DNA of 64,000 nt. Source: Vibrio bathopelagicus (lineage in GTDB: Bacteria > Pseudomonadota > Gammaproteobacteria > Enterobacterales > Vibrionaceae). Numbering within the stretch: the first letter of the stretch is position 1; each line of letters starts with the position of its first letter. The stretch spans positions 3,348,001-3,412,000 of the forward strand of contig NZ_CP062500.1 of the NCBI RefSeq assembly GCF_014879975.1, in the 5' to 3' direction. The position numbers and the translations under genes are program-made. Positions 46,273 through 55,427 of this stretch are shown in pieces. The notes below the pieces were generated by a model that was given only the letters and a program-made list of their open reading frames with translations, was not told the DNA's origin and did no database searches.

Positions 46273-47658
46273 ATGACCCTACAATTTCGAATTGAAAAAG
46301 ACAGCATGGGGGAGGTTAAAGTCCCTGCGGATGCGCTATACCAAGCACAAACCCAACGTGCCGTAGATAACTTCGCGTTTAGTTCACACAAGATGCCAAC
46401 CAGTTTTATTCAAGCTCTGGCGTTAATTAAGCTTGCCGCCGCCGATACCAATGCTCAATTAGGTTTACTGGAAGGTGATATTGCCAACGCGATAGCAGAA
46501 GCCAGCCAAGAGATCATCGATGGTAAGCATCTCGATCAATTCCCAATCGATGTCTACCAAACCGGCTCTGGCACCAGTTCTAACATGAACGCCAACGAAG
46601 TGATTGCGACACTAGCGTCAAGAAGCTTGCAAGGCGACGTGAACCCGAATGATCACGTCAACATGGGCCAGAGCAGTAACGATGTGGTACCAACTGCAAT
46701 TCAAGTCAGTGTCGCACTCACTGCTGAAAATAAATTACTACCTGCACTAACCCACCTCTCTGAAGCACTTACCATCAAGCAACAGGAGCTTGCTCAGGTA
46801 GTGAAGACGGGCCGTACTCATCTAATGGATGCGATGCCGATTACCTTTGCTCAAGAGCTTGGTGGTTGGAAATTTCAGATTGAACATGCCAAGCAAGCAA
46901 TAGAAAGCAGCTTGCCAGCAGTCAAGGCGCTTGCTCAAGGTGGTACAGCGGTAGGTACGGGGATCAATGCCGACCCACGCTTTGCCGATAAGTTTGCGAG
47001 TAACCTCTCTCAATCAACGAAGATCAGTTTTACCTCGAGTGAAAACTTCTTTTTTAACCTCAGCAGCCAAGACGCGATCGTTGCGCTGTCTGGTCAGCTC
47101 AAAACTGCAGCAGTTGCGATCATGAAGATCTCAAACGATCTTCGCTGGATGAATTCAGGACCATTAGCTGGCTTAGGGGAAATTGAGTTGCAGGCTCTAC
47201 AACCGGGTTCATCGATCATGCCTGGTAAAGTGAACCCTGTAATTCCAGAAGCAGCTGCAATGGCGGCAGCACAAGTGATTGGCAATGACACCACCATTAC
47301 GGTGGCTGGGCAATCGGGTAACTTCCAACTGAACGTGATGCTGCCTGTGATTGCTCATAACGTATTAGAAAGCATAGAACTGTTAGCCAACAGCTCAGTC
47401 GCGTTGGCTGATAAAGTAATTGCGACTTTCACTGTGCGCCAAGACAATCTTGATTTAGCGCTTTCAAAGAATCCAATTCTGGTGACCGCACTTAACCCTG
47501 TGATTGGCTACCTAAAAGCGGCGGATATCGCCAAGAAAGCCTACAAGGAGGGCTTACCAATTCTTGATGTTGCAGAAAGAGAAACTGATCTCAGCCGAGA
47601 AGAACTCAGCAAGCTGCTTGATCCAAGCACACTGACGCAGGGTGGTATTGCAGGTTAG
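46273..47658 (+). CDS. fumC: Class II fumarase (FumC)
   Basis: Iron-free hydratase converting fumarate and malate, used when the iron-sulfur class I enzyme is unavailable. The protein is 461 residues. The signature GSSIMPGKVNPVIPEA and the stretches TGSGTSSNMNANEV and NDHVNMGQSSND are those of FumC. KTGRTHLMDAMPITFAQE provides the catalytic histidine region. It is second in an operon behind a Fur box and the FagA-like gene, so it should be induced by iron shortage. A terminator follows. Confidence 0.96.
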   Translation: MTLQFRIEKDSMGEVKVPADALYQAQTQRAVDNFAFSSHKMPTSFIQALALIKLAAADTNAQLGLLEGDIANAIAEASQEIIDGKHLDQFPIDVYQTGSGTSSNMNANEVIATLASRSLQGDVNPNDHVNMGQSSNDVVPTAIQVSVALTAENKLLPALTHLSEALTIKQQELAQVVKTGRTHLMDAMPITFAQELGGWKFQIEHAKQAIESSLPAVKALAQGGTAVGTGINADPRFADKFASNLSQSTKISFTSSENFFFNLSSQDAIVALSGQLKTAAVAIMKISNDLRWMNSGPLAGLGEIELQALQPGSSIMPGKVNPVIPEAAAMAAAQVIGNDTTITVAGQSGNFQLNVMLPVIAHNVLESIELLANSSVALADKVIATFTVRQDNLDLALSKNPILVTALNPVIGYLKAADIAKKAYKEGLPILDVAERETDLSREELSKLLDPSTLTQGGIAG

Positions 47659-47708
47659 TTAGAAAGCTGACAGGCATTTGCTGAAACTCGCTGAAATAGC
47701 AGAGACAA

Positions 47709-47732
47709 AAAAGGCCTCATACGAGGCCTTTT
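47709..47732. terminator. Bidirectional terminator between fumC and crbS
   Basis: AAAAGGCCTC pairs perfectly with GAGGCCTTTT around a 4-nt loop. It serves both convergent genes. Confidence 0.92.
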
Positions 47733-47769
47733 CACTATCCGCTCACAAATCCAAACGTGCTAATCCAAA

Positions 47770-50700
47770 TTAACTCACACGATTCAATACCGCTCTGAGT
47801 TTTAACGGTTTTACTGGCTTAGCAATAAAGCTGAAGCTGTTGGCCTTTATCGCAGCTAACATGTCATCGGTTCTATCGGCACTGATGATGACCCCTTCAA
47901 AAGAATCTCCAAGACGCAAACGACATTGCTGCAACACTTCGAGACCCGTTCGGCCATTATCGAGGCGATAATCAGAGAAAATTACATCCGGCTGCCAATC
48001 ATTATCAAGGCACTGCAAGCTTTCGACTAAGTCGACGGCGGTCTTAACCTCACAGCCCCAACGTCCAATCAAGTTTTCCATACCAACTAAGATTTCTCGT
48101 TCATTATCGACACACAATATTTTCAGATGTTCGATGTCGCTGGTCGCCATTGGCGCCGAAGCTTGCACAACCGGAGCAACTTTTTCAGCTCTCGCTAAGT
48201 TGATGGAAAAGACGCTGCCTTGTCCTGGCCATGAACGCATCGATATTTGATGACCGAGAACATGGGCAATACCTTTCGAGATCGCTAACCCTAACCCCAA
48301 ACCTTGATCGGCACGAACTTGGCTACCACGCGTAAACTCTTCGAAGATCTCTTGTTGCTTGTCTTCGTCGATACCGGTTCCGTTATCCCACACATCGATT
48401 CGCACCTGACCATTTACTCGTCTCGCACCGAGAACGACTTTACCCTCAGGGTTATAGCGGAACGCATTAGTCAAAAAGTTCTGAATCACGCGTCTCAATA
48501 ATTTAGGATCCGAGTGAATAAACAGTGACGATGGGATCATCTGGAATTGAATCTTCTGCTGCGTTGCCAAAGCACTAAATTCAGCATTCAAATTGGTCAG
48601 CACATCATGCACGGCAATCGCGTGAATGTTAGTTTCTAATTTTCCTGACTCTAATCGCGAGATATCAAGCAGGTCGCCAATCAGATCTTCAGCCGCACCC
48701 AACGCACTTTCGATATGAGAAGAAAGCTGCTTCTCCTCTTGCTCTTTCGCCACCTCAGACAGCGACGAAGCAAATAGACGCGCGGCATTGAGCGGCTGCA
48801 TCAAATCGTGACTTACTGCGGCAAGAAAACGGCTCTTAGATTGAGATTCTTGGTCAGAAATTTGAGTGGCTTTAACTAAACGCTGATTGAGCTTTTCAAG
48901 CTCTTGAGTTCGCTCATGAACCCTCGACTCCAAACTTTCATTGGCATCTTTTAGCGCTTGCTCTGCTTGTCTGAATACCGTGATGTCGGTAAAGCTCATT
49001 ACAAAGCCACCACTTGGCATCGGGTTACCTTGCACCTCAATCACTCGGCCATCAGGACGAATACGAGATGAGGTGTGTCGTGTGCCTTGCTCGAGGTGAT
49101 AAACACGACGTCGAACGTGATCTTCTGGGTCACCCGGACCACACAAGCCTTGTTGAGCATTGTGGCGAATCACATCTGAAATGGGCCGGCCGACTTGAAT
49201 CAATCCAACAGGGAATTCAAACAGTTCTAAGTAACGTTGATTCCACGCCACCAGCCTCATTTGTTTGTCTATTACTGCAATGCCTTGCCCTATGTGTTCA
49301 ATCGCACCTTGCAATAAACCACGACTGAAATCGTACAGCTCTGATGCTTCATCTACGATGGTCGCCACTTCCTCAAGCTGCATATTTCTGCCCTGCAAGG
49401 CCGAAGTGAGTACTAACTTTGCGGAAGAAGCACCAAATACCCCTGCGAGCACGCGCTCTGCGTGTCGAATCAAACTAGCAGGCGCTTGTTGATTAGGAAG
49501 TAACGGCTGGCCGTGTTGCTGCCAATAGCTGTGTAAGGCACTTTTCGCTCGCTTTCGACCGACAAAACGCGAGGCGAGCATCTCTAACTCCGCCACCGTG
49601 ACTCGGTTCTGATAGAGGCTGATATTTTCATTTTCAGGCAGTGGCGTACCAACAAATGCTGCTGATTGTAAGCGCTCACTTAGGCTTGGTCGTGTCGTCA
49701 TCGAGACCACTACATAACACAGGGTATTGAGTAAGATACTCATCACGATACCCCAGTTTGAACTGCTGACATCCCAACTACTCAGCAACTCTGGCGGCGT
49801 AATCATCCACAGCAGTAAATTACTGTCGCTATCGCCCGCCAACATACTGGTTTGGCTCATCAGGGTGATCAGCCAAATCACTGAACCGACTAATAAGCCA
49901 ACATAAACGCCCTTTCGATTACCCAGACGCCAATACAAACCACCGATCAAGGCGGGGGCAAACTGCGCAATCGCCGCAAAGGAAAGAAAGCCGATCGCCG
50001 ACAGAGAATGAATGGTATCGAGCGCCTGATAAAATGCCCAAGCACCCAGCAGCAGTAATAGGATCAGCCCACGACGAATCACCAATAACAAGCCAGAAAA
50101 ATGTTTATGCGTTCTTTGCGTCAAGCGCATACGACGCAACAACAGTGGCATCACAAGATCATTCGATACCATGATCGCCAATGCAATGGTCGAGACAATC
50201 ACCATACCACTCGCCGCCGAGGTACCTCCAAGAAAAGCCAGCAAAGCAATATGATTGGCTCCTTCTGCCATCGGCACGCTGATCACATAAGTATCAGCCG
50301 GCATACCAGTAAGTAATCCCTGACCTGCCCAAGCAATCGGTAGAACAAATAGCCCCATCAGAATGAGATAAAGAGGAAATAACCAGCGAGCGGTGTGTAA
50401 GTCTTGAGGTCGTTCGTTTTCAACCACCATGGTGTGAAACTGACGCGGCAGACAGACAATCGCCAACATCGTGAGAATAGTGTGAATCACTAACGTGGGA
50501 ATATTGGGCGATTCATAAGTGGAAGCCGCAACATCAAGCAAGTCGATTTTATCGCTACTCATCGCGAGGTAAATGATAAACAGACCAACAATCAAGAAGG
50601 CCGCTAGTTTTACAATCGACTCAAACGCCACCGCCATCATCATGCCACGGTGATGTTCCGTGTTGTCGATATGCCGCGTACCAAAAAGCATCGTAAAAAT

Positions 50701-51201
50701 CGCTAATGCACCGACTACAAACCAAGAGACGTGATAATTCTGATATCCGAAATCTTCGGCAAGATCGGGAGCTACAATCTCCAAGCCCATCGTGATACCA
50801 CGTAGCTGTAGCGCGATATAAGGAAGAATACCGACCACGGCAATCACAGTGACGGCAACAGCCAAGCCCTGAGACTTTCCATAACGAGCCGCGATAAAGT
50901 CGGCAATAGAGGTGATGTGTTCACGCTTCGCGATGAGGATCAGCCGAGCTAAGATCCGCCACCCCAACGTGAAAACTAAAATAGGGGCGAGGTAGATGGG
51001 CAAGAACGACCAAGGGTTATTACTGGCCTGCCCGACCGTTCCGTAGAAAGTCCAAGAGGTACAATACACCGCAATAGAAAGGCTATAGATCCATGGACGC
51101 CAGCGTGATAGCCAACGAACTTGCCTGTCTCCATACCACGCGATCAGAAATAACACGCCCAAGTAAGCTAAAGAGACTGGAATTACTACCCATCCTTGCA
51201 T
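47770..51201 (-). CDS. crbS: CrbS: sodium/solute symporter-fused hybrid histidine kinase
   Basis: Sensor of the acetate switch. The protein is 1143 residues from MQGWVVIPVSLAYLGVLF. An SSS-type membrane domain with about 13 segments fills residues 1-520, then a PAS-type domain (about 630-745, AIEHIGQGIAVIDKQMRLVAWNQRYLELFEFP) and a coiled coil. The kinase domain has H798 (AVSHDLMQPLNAARL) and ATP motifs DNGTGIDEDKQQEIF and GLGLGLAISKG. A C-terminal receiver carries D1077 (IFSDYRLDNG). The frame is open 18 codons upstream, but that part overlaps a terminator, and GAAAGGG precedes the 51201 ATG. Its partner CrbR is 6 kb away. Confidence 0.9.
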   Translation of the reverse strand: MQGWVVIPVSLAYLGVLFLIAWYGDRQVRWLSRWRPWIYSLSIAVYCTSWTFYGTVGQASNNPWSFLPIYLAPILVFTLGWRILARLILIAKREHITSIADFIAARYGKSQGLAVAVTVIAVVGILPYIALQLRGITMGLEIVAPDLAEDFGYQNYHVSWFVVGALAIFTMLFGTRHIDNTEHHRGMMMAVAFESIVKLAAFLIVGLFIIYLAMSSDKIDLLDVAASTYESPNIPTLVIHTILTMLAIVCLPRQFHTMVVENERPQDLHTARWLFPLYLILMGLFVLPIAWAGQGLLTGMPADTYVISVPMAEGANHIALLAFLGGTSAASGMVIVSTIALAIMVSNDLVMPLLLRRMRLTQRTHKHFSGLLLVIRRGLILLLLLGAWAFYQALDTIHSLSAIGFLSFAAIAQFAPALIGGLYWRLGNRKGVYVGLLVGSVIWLITLMSQTSMLAGDSDSNLLLWMITPPELLSSWDVSSSNWGIVMSILLNTLCYVVVSMTTRPSLSERLQSAAFVGTPLPENENISLYQNRVTVAELEMLASRFVGRKRAKSALHSYWQQHGQPLLPNQQAPASLIRHAERVLAGVFGASSAKLVLTSALQGRNMQLEEVATIVDEASELYDFSRGLLQGAIEHIGQGIAVIDKQMRLVAWNQRYLELFEFPVGLIQVGRPISDVIRHNAQQGLCGPGDPEDHVRRRVYHLEQGTRHTSSRIRPDGRVIEVQGNPMPSGGFVMSFTDITVFRQAEQALKDANESLESRVHERTQELEKLNQRLVKATQISDQESQSKSRFLAAVSHDLMQPLNAARLFASSLSEVAKEQEEKQLSSHIESALGAAEDLIGDLLDISRLESGKLETNIHAIAVHDVLTNLNAEFSALATQQKIQFQMIPSSLFIHSDPKLLRRVIQNFLTNAFRYNPEGKVVLGARRVNGQVRIDVWDNGTGIDEDKQQEIFEEFTRGSQVRADQGLGLGLAISKGIAHVLGHQISMRSWPGQGSVFSINLARAEKVAPVVQASAPMATSDIEHLKILCVDNEREILVGMENLIGRWGCEVKTAVDLVESLQCLDNDWQPDVIFSDYRLDNGRTGLEVLQQCRLRLGDSFEGVIISADRTDDMLAAIKANSFSFIAKPVKPLKLRAVLNRVS

Positions 51202-51223
51202 TGAAAACCCTTTCTTCATCCAT

Positions 51224-51252
51224 AAAAAAACCTCTCCATAAGGGAGAGGTTT
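51224..51252 (-). terminator. Terminator between the MFS gene and crbS, only about 24 nt before the crbS start
   Basis: On the minus strand AAACCTCTCC pairs with GGAGAGGTTT around a short loop and is followed by seven T. It ends the MFS transcript. Because it sits immediately before crbS, any transcript starting further upstream must pass it to express crbS. Confidence 0.85.
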
Positions 51253-51312
51253 CATTTAACTAGGGAAGTGCGTTTAACTCAATCGCATCGCTTGAATTCT
51301 GTGCTTTGGGCT

Positions 51313-52503
51313 TTAATTCTGAGCATCAGATTGAGCAGAGGCTGTTTGATTGACTTCAACAACTGAACTTCTCTCATCCAACTTAATGAATAAAGCTAAT
51401 CCGCCCATCGCAGCCATGCCCCAGAAAATATTCGCTCCCCAAAGCTCATAACCCCAACCGCTTAAAGTGGTCATTAACGCGATAAAGGCGCCAAGTGGGA
51501 TCGCGTTGTACAGAGCTTGCAGGGCGACCATCTTGTTCTGTTCTTCAGATTGGATGTATTGAATCGCAGCGATGTGCGCCATGGCGAATGTCACGCCGTG
51601 AAGCAGTTGCACAAGAATCAAAGCCGCGATCGCGGTAGTCGATGCGGTAATTCCCCAACGAGCCATCACACCTAATGCTGCTATCACGAACAGAGTACGT
51701 AACGTGATTCCAGAAAACAGTCGCTTGCTCAAAGCAAACACAGCCACTTCTGCAACAACACCTAAACTCCACAAGTAACCAATAATCGCTTCAGAGTGAC
51801 CCGCCTCTTTCCAATAAATCGCACTAAAGCTGTAGTAAGCAGCATGGCTACCTTGCAGTAGGGCCATCAAGGCTAAAAATTTAACCACTGACGACTCTCT
51901 TAGTAATTCACCTAATTTTGGTCGTACCGCTTGTTGCTCAGAGTGTGTCACCGGCATCACGTTAGGGTTTCTCATCGCCAATACTAATGACATCAGCACA
52001 CCAGCAAACGCCGTATACAAAATCATGTCAGTACCGAATTGCGCGACCAAATAACCAACCACAGTCGAACCGGCAATAAAGGCAATCGAACCCCATAAAC
52101 GAGTGCGCCCGTAGTCGAGCATATTAAGACGACTATAGTGGTTAGCCATCGCATCCGAGAGTGGAATGATTGGCCCATAACATAGGTTAAACAGAACCGT
52201 TGCTAACAGCATCAATATAAAACTGCCGCCAGTGAAGAAGTGGAAGCCAACAAACAGCAGTGCCGCGAAGCTCAAACAACGCAAAGCTGGCATTAAATGC
52301 TCAACTTTATGGATACGTGGCGTAATCACCAGGTTAGCTACACAACGCGTCGCAAAGCCAATACCAATTAGGACACCAATGTCACCCGCAGAAACGCCTT
52401 GGTCTTCAAACCACAGCGCCCAAAATGGCAAATAAACACCATAGGCAAAAAAGAAACCAAGAAAATACTGGGAGATCCAGCCATAGGGAGAAGGGCTAAA
52501 CAT
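51313..52503 (-). CDS. Major facilitator superfamily transporter, HcaT-like
   Basis: A 396-residue inner-membrane permease from MFSPSPYGWISQYFLGFFFAYGVYLPFWALWFEDQG, with about twelve membrane segments. The N-terminal SQYFLGFFFAYGVYLPFWALW and GYGRTRLWGSIAF (LDYGRTRLWGSI) motifs are those of the 3-phenylpropionate transporter HcaT and nucleoside/sugar symporter relatives. No aromatic degradation genes are nearby, so the substrate is unknown. The frame is open 35 codons upstream; the chosen start follows family alignment and a weak ATAGG ribosome-binding sequence. It ends in a hydrophilic tail. Confidence 0.78.
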   Translation of the reverse strand: MFSPSPYGWISQYFLGFFFAYGVYLPFWALWFEDQGVSAGDIGVLIGIGFATRCVANLVITPRIHKVEHLMPALRCLSFAALLFVGFHFFTGGSFILMLLATVLFNLCYGPIIPLSDAMANHYSRLNMLDYGRTRLWGSIAFIAGSTVVGYLVAQFGTDMILYTAFAGVLMSLVLAMRNPNVMPVTHSEQQAVRPKLGELLRESSVVKFLALMALLQGSHAAYYSFSAIYWKEAGHSEAIIGYLWSLGVVAEVAVFALSKRLFSGITLRTLFVIAALGVMARWGITASTTAIAALILVQLLHGVTFAMAHIAAIQYIQSEEQNKMVALQALYNAIPLGAFIALMTTLSGWGYELWGANIFWGMAAMGGLALFIKLDERSSVVEVNQTASAQSDAQN

Positions 52504-52667
52504 AAATAACCTATAAAATGTGCGGAAAAAGGCAGAACCAATTATGCCTACGTCGCATACGATGAAAAAGGGAATTATTGAGGAGATAACATTCCTGTAT
52601 TCAATCAATATCGATATCCCATTTGACTAAGATATCCGGCGCTCACCCGCACCCACGATCGCATTTA

Positions 52668-52677
52668 GACTAAAGTC
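52668..52677. promoter_or_regulatory. GACTAAAGTC motif, candidate CrbR site
   Basis: The 10-mer is a near-palindrome and lies 56-65 bp before the CBS-domain gene, in the region divergent from the MFS gene. CTAAAGTC also occurs before acs and CTAAAGT before the symporter pair. No binding data are available from sequence alone. Confidence 0.4.
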
Positions 52678-52732
52678 GTCTGGAGCTTCGCTGGTAATTT
52701 GTCAGACTGAAAAGAGACTCCTACTTCTTTCG

Positions 52733-54565
52733 ATGCTTATGCCTGATAAATTTAATATGCAGCACCCGCCCTTCGATAGCCTATCCAACACGGAGCAGTT
52801 AACGCTGCGCTCCTCATTGGATGTGGTTTATTACCGAGCACACGAGGTGATATTGGAGGCAGACCGCCCAAGTCGCCATCTGCATATTCTGATTAAAGGC
52901 GCTGTTGAAGAGCGCGCGAGCAGCGATGGAGAGATCTACGCACACTATGCCAATGACGATATCTTCGATGTACGCAGTCAGTTTGAGCCTCACACCAAAC
53001 ACCAATATATCGCACTTGAAGATACGCTAAGTTATCTACTGCCAACCGATATCTTTCTCGAGCTTTACCACGCCAATGGCCAGTTTGCCGCTTACTTTGA
53101 TAGCAACCTTTCGACTCGAAAAGCGCTAATTGAAGCCGCTCAACAGCAGCAGAATCTTGCCGAGTTCATACTGACCAAAGTGGACGAATCGATCTATCAC
53201 CCTCCACTGATACTGGAACCCGGCCAACCTATCAACCAAGTCACTCAAACCCTTAAAGAACAAGGGCTGGACTCGGCCTTAATTCATTTAGAACATGATG
53301 ATCCAAAAGCTTTTAGATCATCATGTACCTTTCCATATGGAATCGTCACAAGAACCAATTTGTTGCACGCGGTAATGCTCGATAATCGTCCACTCGATAC
53401 GGCGGTTGGCGAGATAGCAACCTTCCCTGTTTTGCATGTTAATCAAGGCGACTTCTTATTTAACGCCATGATCACCATGACCCGAAATCGCGTAAAAAGG
53501 CTGATGGTTTGTGATGGTCAAAACGCAGTGGGTATGGTCGATATGACGCAAATACTCAGCGCGTTCTCCACTCACTCGCACGTGCTTACTTTGCGAATTG
53601 CGCGGGCCACCAGCATTGAAGAGTTGGCCATGGCTTCAAACAAACAGCGTCAATTGGTCGAAAGCCTACTCAGTAACGGTATTCGCACACGCTTTATCAT
53701 GGAGCTAATTTCAGCCGTAAATGAACAGATTATAGAGAAAGCGTTTGAGCTGGTTATCCCGCCAGCGCTGCACAATCATTGCTGCCTGATCGTGCTTGGG
53801 TCTGAAGGACGCGGGGAGCAAATTCTCAAAACCGATCAAGACAACGCTCTGATTATTCAAGATGGTTTGGAATGGCACCAGTGCCAAAGTGCCATGAACG
53901 ACCTCACCCATACCCTGCAACAATTAGGTTACCCACTGTGCCCTGGCAATGTGATGGTCAACAATCCCAAATGGGTACATTCACAGCAAGAGTGGAAACA
54001 AACTCTGACGAGTTGGGTAAAAAAAGCGACGCCAGATACGGTGATGGATATTGCGATTATGGCGGATGCACACGCAGTTGCAGGCAATAGAGATCTGCTA
54101 CTCCCTGTTAAGCAGCACTTGAGTGATTTGATGCTCGGACAAGAATTAATTCTTACGGAATTCTGCCGCCCCGCGCTGAACTTCTCGGTTCCCCTCACCC
54201 TATTTGGCAATGTGAAGCAATCCAAGTCAGGGCTCGACATCAAACAGGGCGGTATTTTCCCTATCGTGCACGGTGTGAGAGCACTTTGCCTTGAACATGG
54301 TGTCACGGTAAACAACACCTTTGAACGTATTGAACAGTTGGTCATCAAGAAAGTGCTCGAGCAAAGTACCGCCGATAACCTTAATGAAGCGCTCAAACAA
54401 TTCTTTAAGTGGCGCTTAACCCAAAGACTTTCTCAACAGCACAGCAGCAACAAGATTAACGTCAAACTAATGGAGCGAGCAGACAGAGATCTGCTTCGTC
54501 ATAGCCTGCATGTGGTGAAGAAATTCAAACAATGGCTCGGCTATCACTATCAGATACGAGATTAG
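52733..54565 (+). CDS. Cyclic-nucleotide-binding/CBS domain protein with DUF294 nucleotidyltransferase
   Basis: A 610-residue cytoplasmic protein. The first part (about 15-120) resembles a cNMP-binding domain (VILEADRPSRHLHILIKGAVEERASSDG). A pair of CBS domains follows at about 155-280. The DUF294 putative nucleotidyltransferase has VLGSEGRGEQ plus TDQDNALI at about 353-372, the GS...D-x-D pattern. A C-terminal substrate-binding domain follows. Such genes regularly sit between acs/actP and an exonuclease gene, so a role in the acetate switch is suspected but unproven. The exonuclease gene starts 11 nt after its stop. Confidence 0.85.
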   Translation: MLMPDKFNMQHPPFDSLSNTEQLTLRSSLDVVYYRAHEVILEADRPSRHLHILIKGAVEERASSDGEIYAHYANDDIFDVRSQFEPHTKHQYIALEDTLSYLLPTDIFLELYHANGQFAAYFDSNLSTRKALIEAAQQQQNLAEFILTKVDESIYHPPLILEPGQPINQVTQTLKEQGLDSALIHLEHDDPKAFRSSCTFPYGIVTRTNLLHAVMLDNRPLDTAVGEIATFPVLHVNQGDFLFNAMITMTRNRVKRLMVCDGQNAVGMVDMTQILSAFSTHSHVLTLRIARATSIEELAMASNKQRQLVESLLSNGIRTRFIMELISAVNEQIIEKAFELVIPPALHNHCCLIVLGSEGRGEQILKTDQDNALIIQDGLEWHQCQSAMNDLTHTLQQLGYPLCPGNVMVNNPKWVHSQQEWKQTLTSWVKKATPDTVMDIAIMADAHAVAGNRDLLLPVKQHLSDLMLGQELILTEFCRPALNFSVPLTLFGNVKQSKSGLDIKQGGIFPIVHGVRALCLEHGVTVNNTFERIEQLVIKKVLEQSTADNLNEALKQFFKWRLTQRLSQQHSSNKINVKLMERADRDLLRHSLHVVKKFKQWLGYHYQIRD

Positions 54566-54576
54566 GCGATTGAACG

Positions 54577-55209
54577 ATGAATAGGTTGGTTCGCTATTAC
54601 TGGCATCACAAGCTCAAAGGCTCTCCCTATCAGCCTCTCTTTACTGCGCCAATTGATCACGAATATGTCTCACTCGATTGCGAAACCACCAGCCTAGACC
54701 CCAATCAGGCAGAATTAGTTACTATTGCCGCGACAAAGATCATCGGTAACCGAATCATTACCAGCCAACCTTTTGAAGTCCGATTGCGCGCCCCTCAATC
54801 GCTCGATTGCAATTCAATAAAAATCCACCGTATTCGTCATCAAGATCTAAAGCACGGCATCGAAGAAAAACAGGCTTTAGTTGAGTTACTGGATTTCATC
54901 GGAAATCGTCCTTTAGTCGGCTATCACATCCGTTATGATAAAAAAATTCTCGACCGCGCCAGTTTAAAACAACTTGGATTTCCACTGCCTAACCGATTAG
55001 TCGAAGTGAGCCAACTTTATCAAGACAAACTCGAAAGACAGCTACCCAATGCCTATTTTGATCTCAGTATGGACGCCATTTGTCGCCAGCTCGATTTACC
55101 CATCCCCGTCAATAAACATGATGCATTACAAGACGCTATCTCTGCAGCTCTGATCTTTGTGCGCCTGAAACATGGTGACCTGCCTCGTTTCAACTCTTCT
55201 TATTCTTAA
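54577..55209 (+). CDS. DnaQ-like DEDDh 3'-5' exonuclease
   Basis: A 210-residue exonuclease of the DNA polymerase III epsilon type. Exo I is SLDCETTSLD with D34 and E36, Exo II is in VGYHIRYDKKILDRA, and Exo III is KHDALQDAISAA with the H-x4-D pair. It lacks the C-terminal region that binds the polymerase alpha subunit, so it is not DnaQ itself. It is translationally close to the CBS/DUF294 gene (11 nt) and upstream of acs. This pairing recurs in many proteobacteria; the biological substrate is unknown. Confidence 0.87.
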   Translation: MNRLVRYYWHHKLKGSPYQPLFTAPIDHEYVSLDCETTSLDPNQAELVTIAATKIIGNRIITSQPFEVRLRAPQSLDCNSIKIHRIRHQDLKHGIEEKQALVELLDFIGNRPLVGYHIRYDKKILDRASLKQLGFPLPNRLVEVSQLYQDKLERQLPNAYFDLSMDAICRQLDLPIPVNKHDALQDAISAALIFVRLKHGDLPRFNSSYS

Positions 55210-55295
55210 TTCAACCACTGGCTCTTCACATAGAGAGCAATATCTCAAAAATGAACTTAACTCGCTATTTTGTAAGTGAAAAGCAGCGTCTCATC

Positions 55296-55303
55296 CTAAA
55301 GTC
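55296..55303. promoter_or_regulatory. CTAAAGTC motif upstream of acs, candidate CrbR site
   Basis: The 8-mer lies 125 bp before the acs start, in the 217-bp gap after the exonuclease gene. It is the same as bases 3-10 of the motif at 52668. acs is the known target of CrbR in Vibrio. Confidence 0.4.
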
Positions 55304-55427
55304 TAATTGTGGAAATCGCCGTCCTAGCCGAGAGTGATAACACAACGACGGTTCTGTAATAGACCTAGAAACTGAACACAAAGGAAGTTGCCAGTTCATT
55401 AGGAATGTAGGCACAAGGAGAGATGCA

